Source of the DNA: Burkholderiales bacterium PBB1 | GTDB lineage: Bacteria; Pseudomonadota; Gammaproteobacteria; Burkholderiales; Burkholderiaceae_C | Assembly (NCBI GenBank): GCA_002255905.1 | Contig: NKIN01000004.1 | Coordinates: 354,793 to 418,792, forward strand | Direction of reading: 5' to 3' | Length of the DNA: 64,000 bases | Part shown: positions 17,760 to 27,800 of the stretch, one piece after another | Layout of the letters: each line of letters begins with the position of its first letter | Position numbering within the stretch: the first letter of the stretch is position 1 | Translations under genes and position numbers: made by a program | Notes under the pieces: generated by a model | What the model saw: the letters and a program-made list of their open reading frames with translations, nothing else | Told to the model about the DNA's origin: nothing | Database searches by the model: none

Positions 17760-20363
17760 ATGACCAAGACTTTGATCATTGCCGAGAAGCCCAGCGTCGC
17801 ACAGGACATCGTGCGCGCGCTCACCCCTGTGGCTGGCAAGTTCGACAAGCAAGCCGATCATTTCGAGAACGACCGCTATGTCGTCACCTCGGCGGTGGGC
17901 CACCTGGTGGAGATCAAGGCGCCGGAGGAGTTCGACGTCAAGCGAGGCAAGTGGAGCTTCAACAACCTGCCGGTGATCCCGCCGCACTTCGACCTGGCGC
18001 CGATCGACAAGGCCAAGTCGCGGCTGCAGGCCGTCGTCAAGCTGGTCAAGCGCAAAGATGTGACGGCACTGATCAACGCCTGCGATGCGGGTCGTGAAGG
18101 TGAGCTGATCTTCCGGCTGATCGTGCAGTACGCCGGCAGCGAGAAGAAGCCGATCGACAAGCCCATCCAGCGCTTGTGGCTGCAGAGCATGACGCCGCAG
18201 GCGATCCGCGACGGCTTCGATCGGCTGCGCGGCGACACCGAGATGCAGGGCCTGTCGGATGCGGCACGCAGCCGCAGCGAGGCCGACTGGCTGGTCGGCA
18301 TCAACGGCACCCGCGCCATGACCGCGTTCAATTCGCGCGACGGCGGCTTCTTCCTGACCACGGTGGGCCGGGTGCAGACGCCGACGCTCAGCGTGGTGGT
18401 CGAGCGCGAGGAGAAGATCCGCAAGCACGTGTCGAGGCCGTACTGGGAAATCAAGGCCACCTTTGCGGCCGCGGCGGGCGAGTACGACGGCAAGTGGTTC
18501 GACCCGAAGTGGAAGAAGAACCCCGACGATCCCGAGCTGCGCAACGACCGCGTCTGGAGCGAGGCCGACGCGCAGGCCATCGCGCAGGCCGTGCGCGGCC
18601 AGCCCGCCAGCGTCACCGAAGAGGCCAAGCCGAGCTCACAAAGCGCGCCCGGCCTGTACGACCTGACCACCTTGCAGCGCGAGGCCAACTCGCGCTTCGG
18701 CTTCAGCGCCAAGACGACGCTGTCGATCGCGCAGGCGCTGTACGAGAAGCACAAGGTGCTGACTTACCCGCGTACCGACAGCAAGGCGCTGCCCGAGGAC
18801 TACCTCCCGGTGGTCAAGGACACGATGGCGATGCTGGCCGACGAGGACCTGCCCGGACCGCTGAGGGCCCTGTCAGGCCACGCGCGCAAGGCGCTGAACG
18901 ACGGCTATGTGAAGCCGAACAAGCGCATCTTCGACAACGCCAAGGTGTCCGACCACTTCGCCATCATTCCGACACTGCTGGCGCCGAAGAGCCTGACCGA
19001 GATCGAGGCCAAGCTCTACGACATGGTCGTCAAGCGCTTCCTCGCGGTGTTCTATCCGCCGGCCGAGTTCATGGTCACGACCCGCATCTCCACGGTCAAG
19101 GCCGCGGACAAGGAGCTGAGCTTCCAGACCAACGGCAAGGTGATGGTCAAGCCGGGCTGGCTGGCGGTCTATGGCCGCGAAGCACAGGAAGACGATGCCA
19201 ACCTGGTCGCCGTGGCACCGGGCGAGGTGGTGCGCACCGAGAACGTCGACGTCAACCCACTGAAGACCAAGCCCCCGGCGCGCTACACCGAGGCCACGCT
19301 GCTCAGCGCGATGGAAGGCGCCGGTAAATTGATCGACGACGACGAGTTGCGCGAGGCCATGGCCGAGAAGGGTCTGGGCACGCCGGCCACCCGCGCGCAG
19401 ACGATCGAAGGCCTGATCCTCGAGAAGTACATCGTGCGCGAGGGCCGTGAGCTGATCCCCACGGCCAAGGCCTTCCAGCTGATGACACTGCTGCGCGGTC
19501 TGCAGGTCGAGGAGCTGACCAAGCCCGAGCTGACCGGCAACTGGGAGTTCCAGCTGGCCGAGATGGAAAAAGGCAAGCTCAGCCGCGAGACCTTCATGGC
19601 CGAGATCGCCAAGATGACCGAGCGCGTCGTCGCCAAGGCGAAGGAATACGACCGCGACACCATCCCCGGCGACTACGCGACGCTCTCTGTCCCGTGCCCG
19701 AACTGCGGCGGCGTGGTCAAGGAAAACTACCGCCGCTACACCTGCGTGGGCAAGGAAGGCGCGGTCGCGTCGGAGGGTGGCGAGGGCGCGGGCTGCGGTT
19801 TCAGCATCAGCAAGATTCCCGGCAGTCGCAGCTTCGAGTTGCCCGAAGTCGAGGCCTTCATCGCCAACAAGAAGATCGGCCCGCTCGATGGATTCCGCTC
19901 CAAGGCGGGCTGGCCGTTCACCGCCGAGATCAAGCTCGTGTACGACGACGAGATCAAGAACTGGAAGCTCGAATTCGATTTCGGCGACGACGCGAAGGCC
20001 GAGGCCGGCGAGCCGGTCGATTTCTCCGAACAGGAGCCGCTGGGCCACTGTCCGAAGGACCAGGGCAAGGTCTACGAGCACGGCACCAGCTATGTGTGCG
20101 AGCACGCGGTCGGGGCCAATGTCACCTGCGACTTCAAGAGCGGCAAGATCATCCTGCAACAGCCCGTGCCGCGCGAGCAGATGACCAAGCTGTTGCAGAC
20201 CGGCAAGACCGACCTGCTGGAGAACTTCGTGTCGAACAAGACCCGGCGCAAGTTCAAGGCGCGGCTGGCCTTCGACGCGAAGGAGGGCAAGGTCAGCTTC
20301 GAGTTCGAGCCGCGCCCTGCCAAGCCCGCAGCGAAGAAGACGGCAGCAAAGAAGTCGGCCTAG
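17760..20363 (+). CDS. topB: DNA topoisomerase III, long form
   Basis: 867-residue type IA topoisomerase that relaxes and decatenates DNA through a transient 5'-phosphotyrosine. The toprim domain opens with TLIIAEKPSVAQDIVRAL and has INACDAGREGELIF; the catalytic Tyr336 is in VLTYPRTDSK. After the core come Cys-containing zinc-ribbon-like segments (PCPNCGGVV, then GHCPKDQGKVYEHG with later Cys) and a Lys/Ala-rich tail (AKKTAAKKSA). It is about 200 residues longer than E. coli TopB because of this C-terminal extension. There is no obvious ribosome site before the ATG. It is divergent from the SET gene and convergent with the GAF-like gene. Confidence 0.95.
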   Translation: MTKTLIIAEKPSVAQDIVRALTPVAGKFDKQADHFENDRYVVTSAVGHLVEIKAPEEFDVKRGKWSFNNLPVIPPHFDLAPIDKAKSRLQAVVKLVKRKDVTALINACDAGREGELIFRLIVQYAGSEKKPIDKPIQRLWLQSMTPQAIRDGFDRLRGDTEMQGLSDAARSRSEADWLVGINGTRAMTAFNSRDGGFFLTTVGRVQTPTLSVVVEREEKIRKHVSRPYWEIKATFAAAAGEYDGKWFDPKWKKNPDDPELRNDRVWSEADAQAIAQAVRGQPASVTEEAKPSSQSAPGLYDLTTLQREANSRFGFSAKTTLSIAQALYEKHKVLTYPRTDSKALPEDYLPVVKDTMAMLADEDLPGPLRALSGHARKALNDGYVKPNKRIFDNAKVSDHFAIIPTLLAPKSLTEIEAKLYDMVVKRFLAVFYPPAEFMVTTRISTVKAADKELSFQTNGKVMVKPGWLAVYGREAQEDDANLVAVAPGEVVRTENVDVNPLKTKPPARYTEATLLSAMEGAGKLIDDDELREAMAEKGLGTPATRAQTIEGLILEKYIVREGRELIPTAKAFQLMTLLRGLQVEELTKPELTGNWEFQLAEMEKGKLSRETFMAEIAKMTERVVAKAKEYDRDTIPGDYATLSVPCPNCGGVVKENYRRYTCVGKEGAVASEGGEGAGCGFSISKIPGSRSFELPEVEAFIANKKIGPLDGFRSKAGWPFTAEIKLVYDDEIKNWKLEFDFGDDAKAEAGEPVDFSEQEPLGHCPKDQGKVYEHGTSYVCEHAVGANVTCDFKSGKIILQQPVPREQMTKLLQTGKTDLLENFVSNKTRRKFKARLAFDAKEGKVSFEFEPRPAKPAAKKTAAKKSA

Positions 20364-20409
20364 GCAACTCGATCCGCAGGCTCTGCACCGGAGCCTTCGG
20401 AGAGGGCTC

Positions 20410-21348
20410 TCAGAAGTACAGCGCCACCACCGCCATCAGGCGCCCCTCTCGCAGGATGGGGATGGCGGCCAGCGCATGCAGGCCTGTTCGCGCCGCCATG
20501 GCACCGATGCCCGCGGGCTCGTCGACCGCGCAACTGGTGACGGCCGGTACGCCGGTCAGCAACAACCGGCCGATCGTGCCCTGTCCCCGCTCCAGCAGCA
20601 GGTCGGGGGCGGCCTCGACACGGCCGTCAACCTCGCAGAAGCCGCCGCCGCGCTGCAGCGTCTGTCGTGTCGGGTCCGGGTCCCAGAACTCGCAGCGGCG
20701 CGCGATCGGGGTACCGAGCGCCGACAGGAAGGTCATCACGTAGGTTTCCTCGCGCGGCGTGGCGCATGGGAAGGCGAAGCCGCGGTTGATGCCGACCTTC
20801 AGCGCTGTCTCGGCGCGCAGGAAGCGATCGCTTCGACCCAGGTCCTCGATGAACACCGGGCCACCCAGTTCCCAGGCCACCCCGGGCAGGCCGTTGCCGC
20901 GGCGAAAGCTGATGCTGCGCGAGATCAACTCGAACGCATCGGACATCGAGCCGTAGTAGCCATCGACCAGCGACAGGTCGGCGCTGTCTGTCGGGTCGTT
21001 GCGCCACAGCTCGATCGCCCCGGCGTGCAGATCGTCATCGCCGCAGAACATGACCAGCACCGAGGTGAGAAAGTCGCCGGCAAAGATCGGCAGTGCGATG
21101 CCGCAAGTGAGTCCGTCGGCCTGGGCTGCTTTCGTGCGCTGGAAGTACGAGCCCTCGAACTGCTTCAACACGATCGGCTGGCCTTGTTCCCAGGCCTGGC
21201 CTGGCAGCCCCTCGCCACGGCCAAAGCAGCGTGAACCGCTCGCCGCACCAAAGCGGTGGGCGCTGCTGTACAGGCCACCGCTGAATTCAAGGTAACTTCG
21301 ATCGTGGCTGGGCACCCAGACTTCGACAACGCGGATGAAAGTCTTCAT
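20410..21348 (-). CDS. GAF-like sensory protein with three repeats
   Basis: 312-residue soluble protein without a catalytic output domain. Three repeats are visible. Each starts with an E-x-W block (VEVWVPS at 8, IELWRND at 112, CEFWDPD at 219) and reaches a turn motif (GRGEGLPGQAWEQG at 43, RRGNGLPGVAWELG at 149, ERGQGTIGRLLLTG at 253). In all three a strand of the type GIALPI / GFAFPC / LAAIPI follows. This is the layout of GAF domains binding small ligands; the third is shorter and lacks the AW pair. Start ATG 21348 has a good ribosome site (GGAGG, 5 nt spacing), while the frame extends to 21384. Ligand and partners are unknown. Confidence 0.7.
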   Translation of the reverse strand: MKTFIRVVEVWVPSHDRSYLEFSGGLYSSAHRFGAASGSRCFGRGEGLPGQAWEQGQPIVLKQFEGSYFQRTKAAQADGLTCGIALPIFAGDFLTSVLVMFCGDDDLHAGAIELWRNDPTDSADLSLVDGYYGSMSDAFELISRSISFRRGNGLPGVAWELGGPVFIEDLGRSDRFLRAETALKVGINRGFAFPCATPREETYVMTFLSALGTPIARRCEFWDPDPTRQTLQRGGGFCEVDGRVEAAPDLLLERGQGTIGRLLLTGVPAVTSCAVDEPAGIGAMAARTGLHALAAIPILREGRLMAVVALYF

Positions 21349-21427
21349 CGAGGCCTCCACGAGAGTTGAAGCCCGAATCAGCAATATGCACGCCAGCCAT
21401 GGCCGCAGGCGCAGCGCGCCGCCTTCC

Positions 21428-21433
21428 TAGAAT
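21428..21433 (+). promoter_or_regulatory. Candidate -10 box close to AmpG-like gene start
   Basis: TAGAAT ends 5 nt before ATG 21439, with no Shine-Dalgarno sequence. The -35 region is poor. It fits the repeated start-proximal pattern of this window. Confidence 0.35.
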
Positions 21434-21438
21434 GCCCC

Positions 21439-23061
21439 ATGCCCGATGCCGAACCGCGCGACGCCGCACCCTGGCCCCACCGTCCGCCGAAACGCTTCGA
21501 CGCCGGCATGGTGCACCGCCTGGCGGTGGTCACGGTTCTTGGCTTTGCCTCTGGTCTGCCGCTGGCGCTGACCGGCCAGGCGATGCAGGCCTGGCTCAGT
21601 CTCGAAGGGCTGGACGTGGCCACCATTGGCTTCCTCAGCCTGGTCGGCCTGCCCTACACGTTCAAGTTCCTGTGGGCGCCATTGATGGACCGCTTCGAGC
21701 TGCCGTGGCTCGGCCGTCGGCGCGGCTGGCTGGTGCTCACGCAGCTGGCGTTGGCGGGTACGCTGCTGTGGCTGGCCGACACCTCGCCCACGCAGGCCAC
21801 GCGCAGCTTTGCACTGCTGGCGGTGCTGGTGGCGTTCGTGGCGGCGTCGCAGGACGTCGTCATCGACGCCTACCGCACCGATCTGCTGGCCACCCGGGAG
21901 CGCGGCCTTGGCTCGTCGCTCAGTGTGCTGGGCTACCGGCTCGCCATGATCCTGTCCGGCGGCATTGCGCTGATCTGGGTCGACCCGTCGAATGCCAGTC
22001 AGCCCGGCGGCTGGACCTGGCCCGAGGTCTATCGCTTCATGGCCGCACTGATGGCGGGGGCGGCGGTGCTGTCGGCGGTGGCGCTGCCGCGCATCCGGTC
22101 GGTGGGCGACCGCTCCAGCGTGGCCCGGCAGGACCTGATCGGATTTGCCGCATTGCTCGCCGCGGTGGCGGTGGGTTTCGTCGTCAGCGACCGCCTGGGT
22201 CCGCCGATCGCTCACGCGCTGCTCGCCCCGTGGTTCGAGGGCGGCACGCTGGATGCCGGCCTGCAGCGCAAATGGACCGAGCTGCTGGCGCTGTTGCTGG
22301 GCCTGGCGTTCACACTGCCGCTGGCGGCGTGGGCGGCGCGCGCAGCGAAGTTCCAGACGCTGTTGAACGGCCTGAACAGCTATTTCTCGCAGCGGGGCGC
22401 GGCCGCCTTCCTCGCCTTCATCGTGCTCTACAAGCTGGGCGATGCCTTTGCCGGCTCGCTGATGACGCCTTTCCTGCTGAAGGCGATGGTGTTCAGCCCG
22501 GCCGAGGTGGGCGTCGTCAACAAGCTGATCGGCCTGTGGCTGACGATAGCCGGCGCGCTGGTCGGCGGCCTGCTGATGCTGAAGCTGGGTCTGTGGCGTG
22601 CGCTGCTGCTGTTCGGCGTGTTGCAGATGGCCAGCAACCTCGGTTTCTGGTGGCTCGCCGTCCACGGCAAGGGGGCGGTGCCGGGTTTCGTGCTGCCGCC
22701 GTTCGACTGGGGCTTCGTCAAGCTGGCGCAGGCCACGGACATCGATGGCGGCCTGCTGATGGTGATCGCGGCCGAGAACCTCTCGGGCGGCATGGGCACC
22801 GCCGCGTTCGTGGCCTTCCTGATGAGCCTGTGCAACCAGCGCTTCACGGCCACGCAGTACGCTTTGCTGTCGGCGTTCGCTTCGGTCGGCCGGGTCTGGG
22901 TCGGGCCGCTGGCGGGTGTGTTGGCAGAAGCGATCGGATGGCCCACGTTCTTCGTCGTGTCCACCGTGCTGGCGCTGCCGGCGTTGGGCATGCTGTGGTG
23001 GTTGCGCGATGCGGTGCGTGAACTCGAGGTTGATTCCAGCGCTCCAAGCGCCGACGATTGA
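21439..23061 (+). CDS. AmpG-like muropeptide permease (MFS)
   Basis: 540-residue inner-membrane transporter of the AmpG branch of the major facilitator superfamily. It imports GlcNAc-anhydroMurNAc peptides for cell-wall recycling. Family blocks seen are the helix 1 region LGFASGLPLALTGQAMQAWL, the loop WAPLMDRFELPWLGRRRGW, SQDVVIDAYRTDLL and ENLSGGMGTAAFVAFLMSLC. A cytoplasmic N-terminal tail of about 25 residues precedes the first helix; ATG at codon 24 is an alternative. The MurU-like gene elsewhere in the window acts in the same recycling route. The M48 protease gene follows 52 bp downstream. Confidence 0.88.
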   Translation: MPDAEPRDAAPWPHRPPKRFDAGMVHRLAVVTVLGFASGLPLALTGQAMQAWLSLEGLDVATIGFLSLVGLPYTFKFLWAPLMDRFELPWLGRRRGWLVLTQLALAGTLLWLADTSPTQATRSFALLAVLVAFVAASQDVVIDAYRTDLLATRERGLGSSLSVLGYRLAMILSGGIALIWVDPSNASQPGGWTWPEVYRFMAALMAGAAVLSAVALPRIRSVGDRSSVARQDLIGFAALLAAVAVGFVVSDRLGPPIAHALLAPWFEGGTLDAGLQRKWTELLALLLGLAFTLPLAAWAARAAKFQTLLNGLNSYFSQRGAAAFLAFIVLYKLGDAFAGSLMTPFLLKAMVFSPAEVGVVNKLIGLWLTIAGALVGGLLMLKLGLWRALLLFGVLQMASNLGFWWLAVHGKGAVPGFVLPPFDWGFVKLAQATDIDGGLLMVIAAENLSGGMGTAAFVAFLMSLCNQRFTATQYALLSAFASVGRVWVGPLAGVLAEAIGWPTFFVVSTVLALPALGMLWWLRDAVRELEVDSSAPSADD

Positions 23062-23113
23062 CAACCGCGCCTCTGCCCAACGCTGCCAAACTGCGACACC
23101 GACCTCCAGCCCG

Positions 23114-24094
23114 ATGCCCAACATCATGACGACGGAATTCGACCCCCACGCCACCTTCGAGCCCGACCCCGCCACCGCCGCCGCTCTGTGGCATGCCGCG
23201 GGTTGCAGCTGTCGTCTGCATGCCCGCCGCGGGTTCGCCCAGGCGGTGCTGGGTGCGGGGGCGACCCTGGCGTTGCCGGGCTGGGCGCGCGACGGTGTCG
23301 TGGTCGAAAAACAGTCCACGCTGGCCAAGCTGGTGCCGGCCGAGCAGATCGAAAGCGCAGCGGCCCAGCAGTACCAGCAGATGCTGCAACAGGCCGCGGC
23401 GCAGAAGGCGCTGGCGCCGGCCAACCACCCGCAGGTGATCCGCCTGAATGCCATCGCCCAGCGGCTGATCCCGTTCAGCAACTCGCCCAACCTGCGCAGC
23501 ACGCCGCGTGCTGCGAACTGGAAGTGGGAGGTCAACCTGATCGGCAGCAAGCAGATCAATGCCTTCTGCATGCCGGGCGGCAAGATCGCCTTCTATTGGG
23601 GCATCCTGGATACCTTGCAGCTCACCGACGACGAGGTGGCGCAGGTGATGGGCCACGAGATCGCCCACGCGCTGCGCGAGCATGCCCGCGAGCGCATGGG
23701 CAAGTCGGCCGCGACGCGCGGGGCGATCGAGATCGGCGCGGCGTTGTTGGGCCTGGGCGGTGGCGGGCGCTATCTTGCCGACATGGGCAGCCAGTTGCTG
23801 ACGCTGAAATTCGGGCGCGACGACGAATCTGAAGCCGACAAGATCGGCCTGGACCTCGCGGCACGCGGCGGCTACGAGCCACGGGCTGGCGTTCGCCTCT
23901 GGCAGAAGATGGCCGTGGCCAACAAGGGCGCTCCGCCGCAGTGGCTGTCCACCCATCCGGCCGGCACCACCCGCATCAAGGACATCGAAGCCAACATCCC
24001 GGCAGTGCAGGGGCTGTATGCCCGTGCTGACAAGCCGAAGCAGCGCTATGCCCCACCCGCACCCACAGCGCCCAGCGCGTCAGCGGCCGGCTGA
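23114..24094 (+). CDS. M48 family zinc metalloprotease
   Basis: 326-residue M48 peptidase (Oma1/BepA/LoiP-like group). The zinc motif HEIAH gives His181, Glu182 and His185, and DDESEADKIGL supplies the third ligand Glu. C-terminal WLSTHPAGTTRIKDIE matches the family. The N-terminus is unusual: about 30 acidic residues, then GCSCRLHARRGFAQAV, leading into a hydrophobic stretch ending at LPGWA. The RRGF pair could be a Tat signal, with the upstream cysteines unexplained. A periplasmic role in envelope protein quality control is inferred from the family. The start may be ATG 23114 or 23126. Confidence 0.87.
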   Translation: MPNIMTTEFDPHATFEPDPATAAALWHAAGCSCRLHARRGFAQAVLGAGATLALPGWARDGVVVEKQSTLAKLVPAEQIESAAAQQYQQMLQQAAAQKALAPANHPQVIRLNAIAQRLIPFSNSPNLRSTPRAANWKWEVNLIGSKQINAFCMPGGKIAFYWGILDTLQLTDDEVAQVMGHEIAHALREHARERMGKSAATRGAIEIGAALLGLGGGGRYLADMGSQLLTLKFGRDDESEADKIGLDLAARGGYEPRAGVRLWQKMAVANKGAPPQWLSTHPAGTTRIKDIEANIPAVQGLYARADKPKQRYAPPAPTAPSASAAG

Positions 24095-24104
24095 GCGCCG
24101 ACGG

Positions 24105-24770
24105 TCAGGCCGCCAGCACCTTCAGCAGCCAGCGGTTCAGGTCGCTGACCTCCTGGGCGCACACCGAGTGCGCCATCGGGTACTCGTGCCAGTCGACCAC
24201 GCAGCCCAGGGCCTGCAGTGCGTCTCGCGCCGCGGCCGCACGTGCCAGCGGCACGACGCTGTCACCGGTTCCATGCGCCAGGAACACCGGCAAGGCCATG
24301 CTCGCTGCACTGCGCTCGGCCGCCGTGGTGTCGGCCAGCGGGAGATAGCCTGACATCCCGACCAAACCGGCCAGCCGCTCGGTGTGGCGCAGTCCGGTGA
24401 GCAGCGTCATCGCGCAGCCCTGCGAGAAGCCCGCCAGCACGATGCGCGAGGCGGCAATGCCGCGCTCTCGTTCCTTGGCGATCAATGCCTCGATGTCCAG
24501 CCGCGAGGCGCGCAGTCCGGCCTCGTCTTCACGGCGCACCAGATCGGCATGCAGCAAGTCGTACCAGGCGCGCATCGCCATGCCTCCGTTGATCGTCACC
24601 GGACGCACGGGTGCATGCGGGAAAACAAAGCGCACCGGGCCAACCGCGTCCAGGCGCAGTTCCTCGGCGATCGGTACGAAATCGTTGCCATCGGCGCCCA
24701 GGCCGTGCAACACGATGATGCTGGCCGTGGGGTTCGGTGCGGTTTCGAATTCGATGGTTTGTAGCGTCAT
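24105..24770 (-). CDS. Phospholipase/carboxylesterase family alpha/beta hydrolase
   Basis: 221-residue serine esterase of the lysophospholipase/carboxylesterase II family. IVLHGLGADGNDFVP forms the oxyanion-hole region, LAGFSQGCAM contains the nucleophile Ser, and the late FLAHGTGDSVVP (Asp) and PMAHSVC (His) complete the triad. It hydrolyses short-chain acyl esters in family members; the native substrate is unknown. It is convergent with the M48 gene (10 bp between stops). An AACAAT hexamer on the minus strand ends 6 nt before the ATG. Confidence 0.92.
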   Translation of the reverse strand: MTLQTIEFETAPNPTASIIVLHGLGADGNDFVPIAEELRLDAVGPVRFVFPHAPVRPVTINGGMAMRAWYDLLHADLVRREDEAGLRASRLDIEALIAKERERGIAASRIVLAGFSQGCAMTLLTGLRHTERLAGLVGMSGYLPLADTTAAERSAASMALPVFLAHGTGDSVVPLARAAAARDALQALGCVVDWHEYPMAHSVCAQEVSDLNRWLLKVLAA

Positions 24771-24816
24771 GCCCGGATTGTTGCCCAGGCCGGTTCAGCG
24801 ACGCCGAAGCGTGGCG

Positions 24817-27800
24817 TCAGGCGGGCGCTCGCGCAGCATCGTTCAGGCGACCAACGCCATCCGGACGCCGCACGCGAAACCAGGCCGCATACAGCGCCGG
24901 AACCAGAGCGAGCGTCAGCACCGTGGCGACGATCAGTCCGCCCATGATCGAGATCGCCATCGGCCCCCAGAACACGCTGCGGGTCAGCGGAATCATCGCG
25001 AAGATGGCAGCCGCGGCGGTCAGCACCACGGGCCGGGCACGGCGGGTGGTCGCGTCGACGATGGCCTGCCAGGGCGCCGCGCCCTGGGCGATGTCCTGGT
25101 CGATCTGGTCGACCAGGATCACCGCGTTGCGCATGATCATGCCGCCGAGTGCGATGACACCCAGCAACGCAACGAATCCGAAGGGTGCGTGGAAGGCCAG
25201 CAGTGCCGGGACCACGCCGATCAGCCCGAGCGGTGCCGTCAGGAACACCAGCAACATGCGCGCGAAGCTTTGCAACTGCATCATCAAGAAAAGCAGCATC
25301 ACGGCGAACATCAAGGGAAACACGGCGAACAACGCCTTGTTGGACTTGTCGCTTTCCTCGATCGCACCGCCCTGCTCGATGCGGTAGCCCGGTGGCAGGC
25401 TGTCGATGACCGGTTGCAACGAGGGCCAGATCTGCTGGGTCGCGTAGGGCCCCTGCACGCCGTCGGCCAGGTCGCTGCGCACCGTCAACACCATGTCCCG
25501 GTTGCGTCGCCACAGCACCGGCTCTTCGTAGGTCGCGTCGACGGTGGCGATCTGCGACAACGGAACCACCGCGCCGCTGCGAGAGAAAAGAGAGACATCG
25601 GGCAGATGCTCCAGCGCCAACCGTTCGTCGGGGACGGCACGCACCACCACGTCGACCAGCTCTTCTCCGCGGCGCAGCTGTGTCACGGGGATGCCCGACA
25701 CGACGGCCTGCGTCATGTTCGCGACATCCGATGACGCAAGACCCAACAGGCGTGCCTTGTCCTGATCGACCTGCACGCGCAGCGTGCGCACTTGCTCGTT
25801 CCAGTCGAGCTGCGTATCTCGCACCAGGGGGCTCTTTCGAACCAGGTCGCGCACGCGGTAGGCAATCTGGCGAACTTGCGCCGTGTCGGGCCCGATCACC
25901 CGAAACTGCACCGGGAAGCCGACAGGTGGCCCGAAGTCCAGCCGCAGCACGCGACCGCGCAGATCCGGAAAGTCTGCGTCGGCTGCGAATATCGCCAGCA
26001 GCCGATCGCGCACGGCCTCGCGCTCAGCGATGCTCGCTGTCTGGATGACGAACTGCGCGTAGCACGGGTTCGGCAGTTCGGGCGACAGGCTCAGGTAGAA
26101 GCGCGGTGACCCGGCGCCGGTGTAGGCCGTGAACGATTGCACCTGGGCGTCGCCCTTGAGTACCTTTTCGAGCCGCTCGACCTGTGCCGCGGTCGCCGTG
26201 AACGACGAACCTTCGCGCAGCCGCAGTTCCACCAGCAGCTCCGGCCTCGACGCGGTCGGGAAAAACTGCTGCTGGACCAGGCCCATGCCCGCGCCTGCCA
26301 CGACGAACAACAAGACGGTCGAGGCGATCACCGTCCACCGGTGTTCGACACACCAGTCGAGGCTGCGGCGCAGGCGTCGATAGACGGGGCGGTCGTAGGG
26401 GTCATGCGCCGCTGCTGCGGTGGTCGTGGGCTGGCCGGGCATCGACTTCGGCAGCAGCACCACGCCCAGGTAGGGCGTGAACACCACCGCCACCAGCCAT
26501 GACGCCACCAGCGAGACCCCAACCACCCAGAAGATGCCACCGGCGTACTCACCCGAGATCGACTGAGCGAAGCCCACGGGCATGAAGCCGGCGATCGTGA
26601 CCATCGTGCCGGTGAGCATCGGGAAAGCCGTGGACGTGTAGGCGAAGGTCGCCGCCTTGACGCGGTCCATGCCTTGCTCCATCTTCACGACCATCATCTC
26701 GACGGCGATGATGGCGTCATCGACCAACAGGCCCAGCGCGATGATCAGCGCTCCGAGCGAGATGCGGTCGAGCGCCCAGCCTGCGGCGTACATCACGATG
26801 GCGACCAGACCCAGGACCAGGGGCACCGAGGCCGCCACCACCACGCCGGTGCGCCAGCCGAGGGCAATGAACGACACCGCCAGGACGATGGCAAGCGCTT
26901 CGAGGAACGAACGCTCGAACTCCCACACGGCGGCCTCGACGACCTTGGGCTGGTCGGCGTACTTCTCCAGGCGCACACCCACGGGCAGGCGGGCTTGCAA
27001 CTCGGCTTGGCGCGCATCCAGCGTCTTTCCGATCGCCAGCAGGTTGCCGCTGCGCGACACCGTGACCCCGAGGGCCAGCACCGACTCGCCGTTGTGCCGA
27101 ACGGTGAAGGAAGGGGGGTCTTCCAGCGCATTGCGGACGGTCGCCACGTCCGACAGGCGCAGCAACCGGCCGCTGGCTTCGATCGGCAACGCCTCGATGT
27201 CCGCGACATCGCGCAGGGGTCCACTGATGCGCACGAAGGTGCGCTCGGCGCTGCCCTCGACGGCGCCAGCCGGGGTGATCGCGTTCTGACGCGAGAGTGC
27301 GTCGATCAGGCTCTGCGGCGTCAGCCCCAGTGCGGCCAGGCGCCTGCTGGAAAACTCCACATGAACCTGTTGCGCCTGCCGCCCGAGCAAATCGACCTTG
27401 TTGACGCCAGACACTGATTGAAGACCGCGCTTCAGATCTTCGGCCAGCGCCTGCAGTTCTGGCCATTCGAGCTCGGGAGCGTGCAAGGCATACAGCACGG
27501 TGTAGACGTCAGTGAATTCGTCATTGAAGAACGGACCGCGCACACCATCGGGGAATTCGCCTCGAACGTCCCCGATCTTCTTGCGTGCCTGGTACCAGGC
27601 CGCCTCGAGCTGCTTCTTCGAGCTGCCGCCCTTCATCCAAAACGTCAGCCCGCCATAGCCCTGTCGCGAGAAGCTGCGGATGTAATCGATGCCGTCGATT
27701 TCCTGCAGCTCCCGCTCCATGCGGTTGAGTACTTCGTCTTGCACTTGCTGGGCCGTTGCGCCCGGCCACGCGACCACCGCGGTCATGGTCGGCACTTCAA

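Noticed and set aside
20364..20409. Intrinsic terminator between topB and the GAF-like gene
   Set aside because: Only 5-bp stems (GGCTC/GAGCC) and no T-tract; too weak to call.
21427..23583. 718-codon open frame antisense to the AmpG-like gene
   Set aside because: Gln/His/Arg-rich shadow of a membrane protein gene, whose sense frame has clear family motifs.
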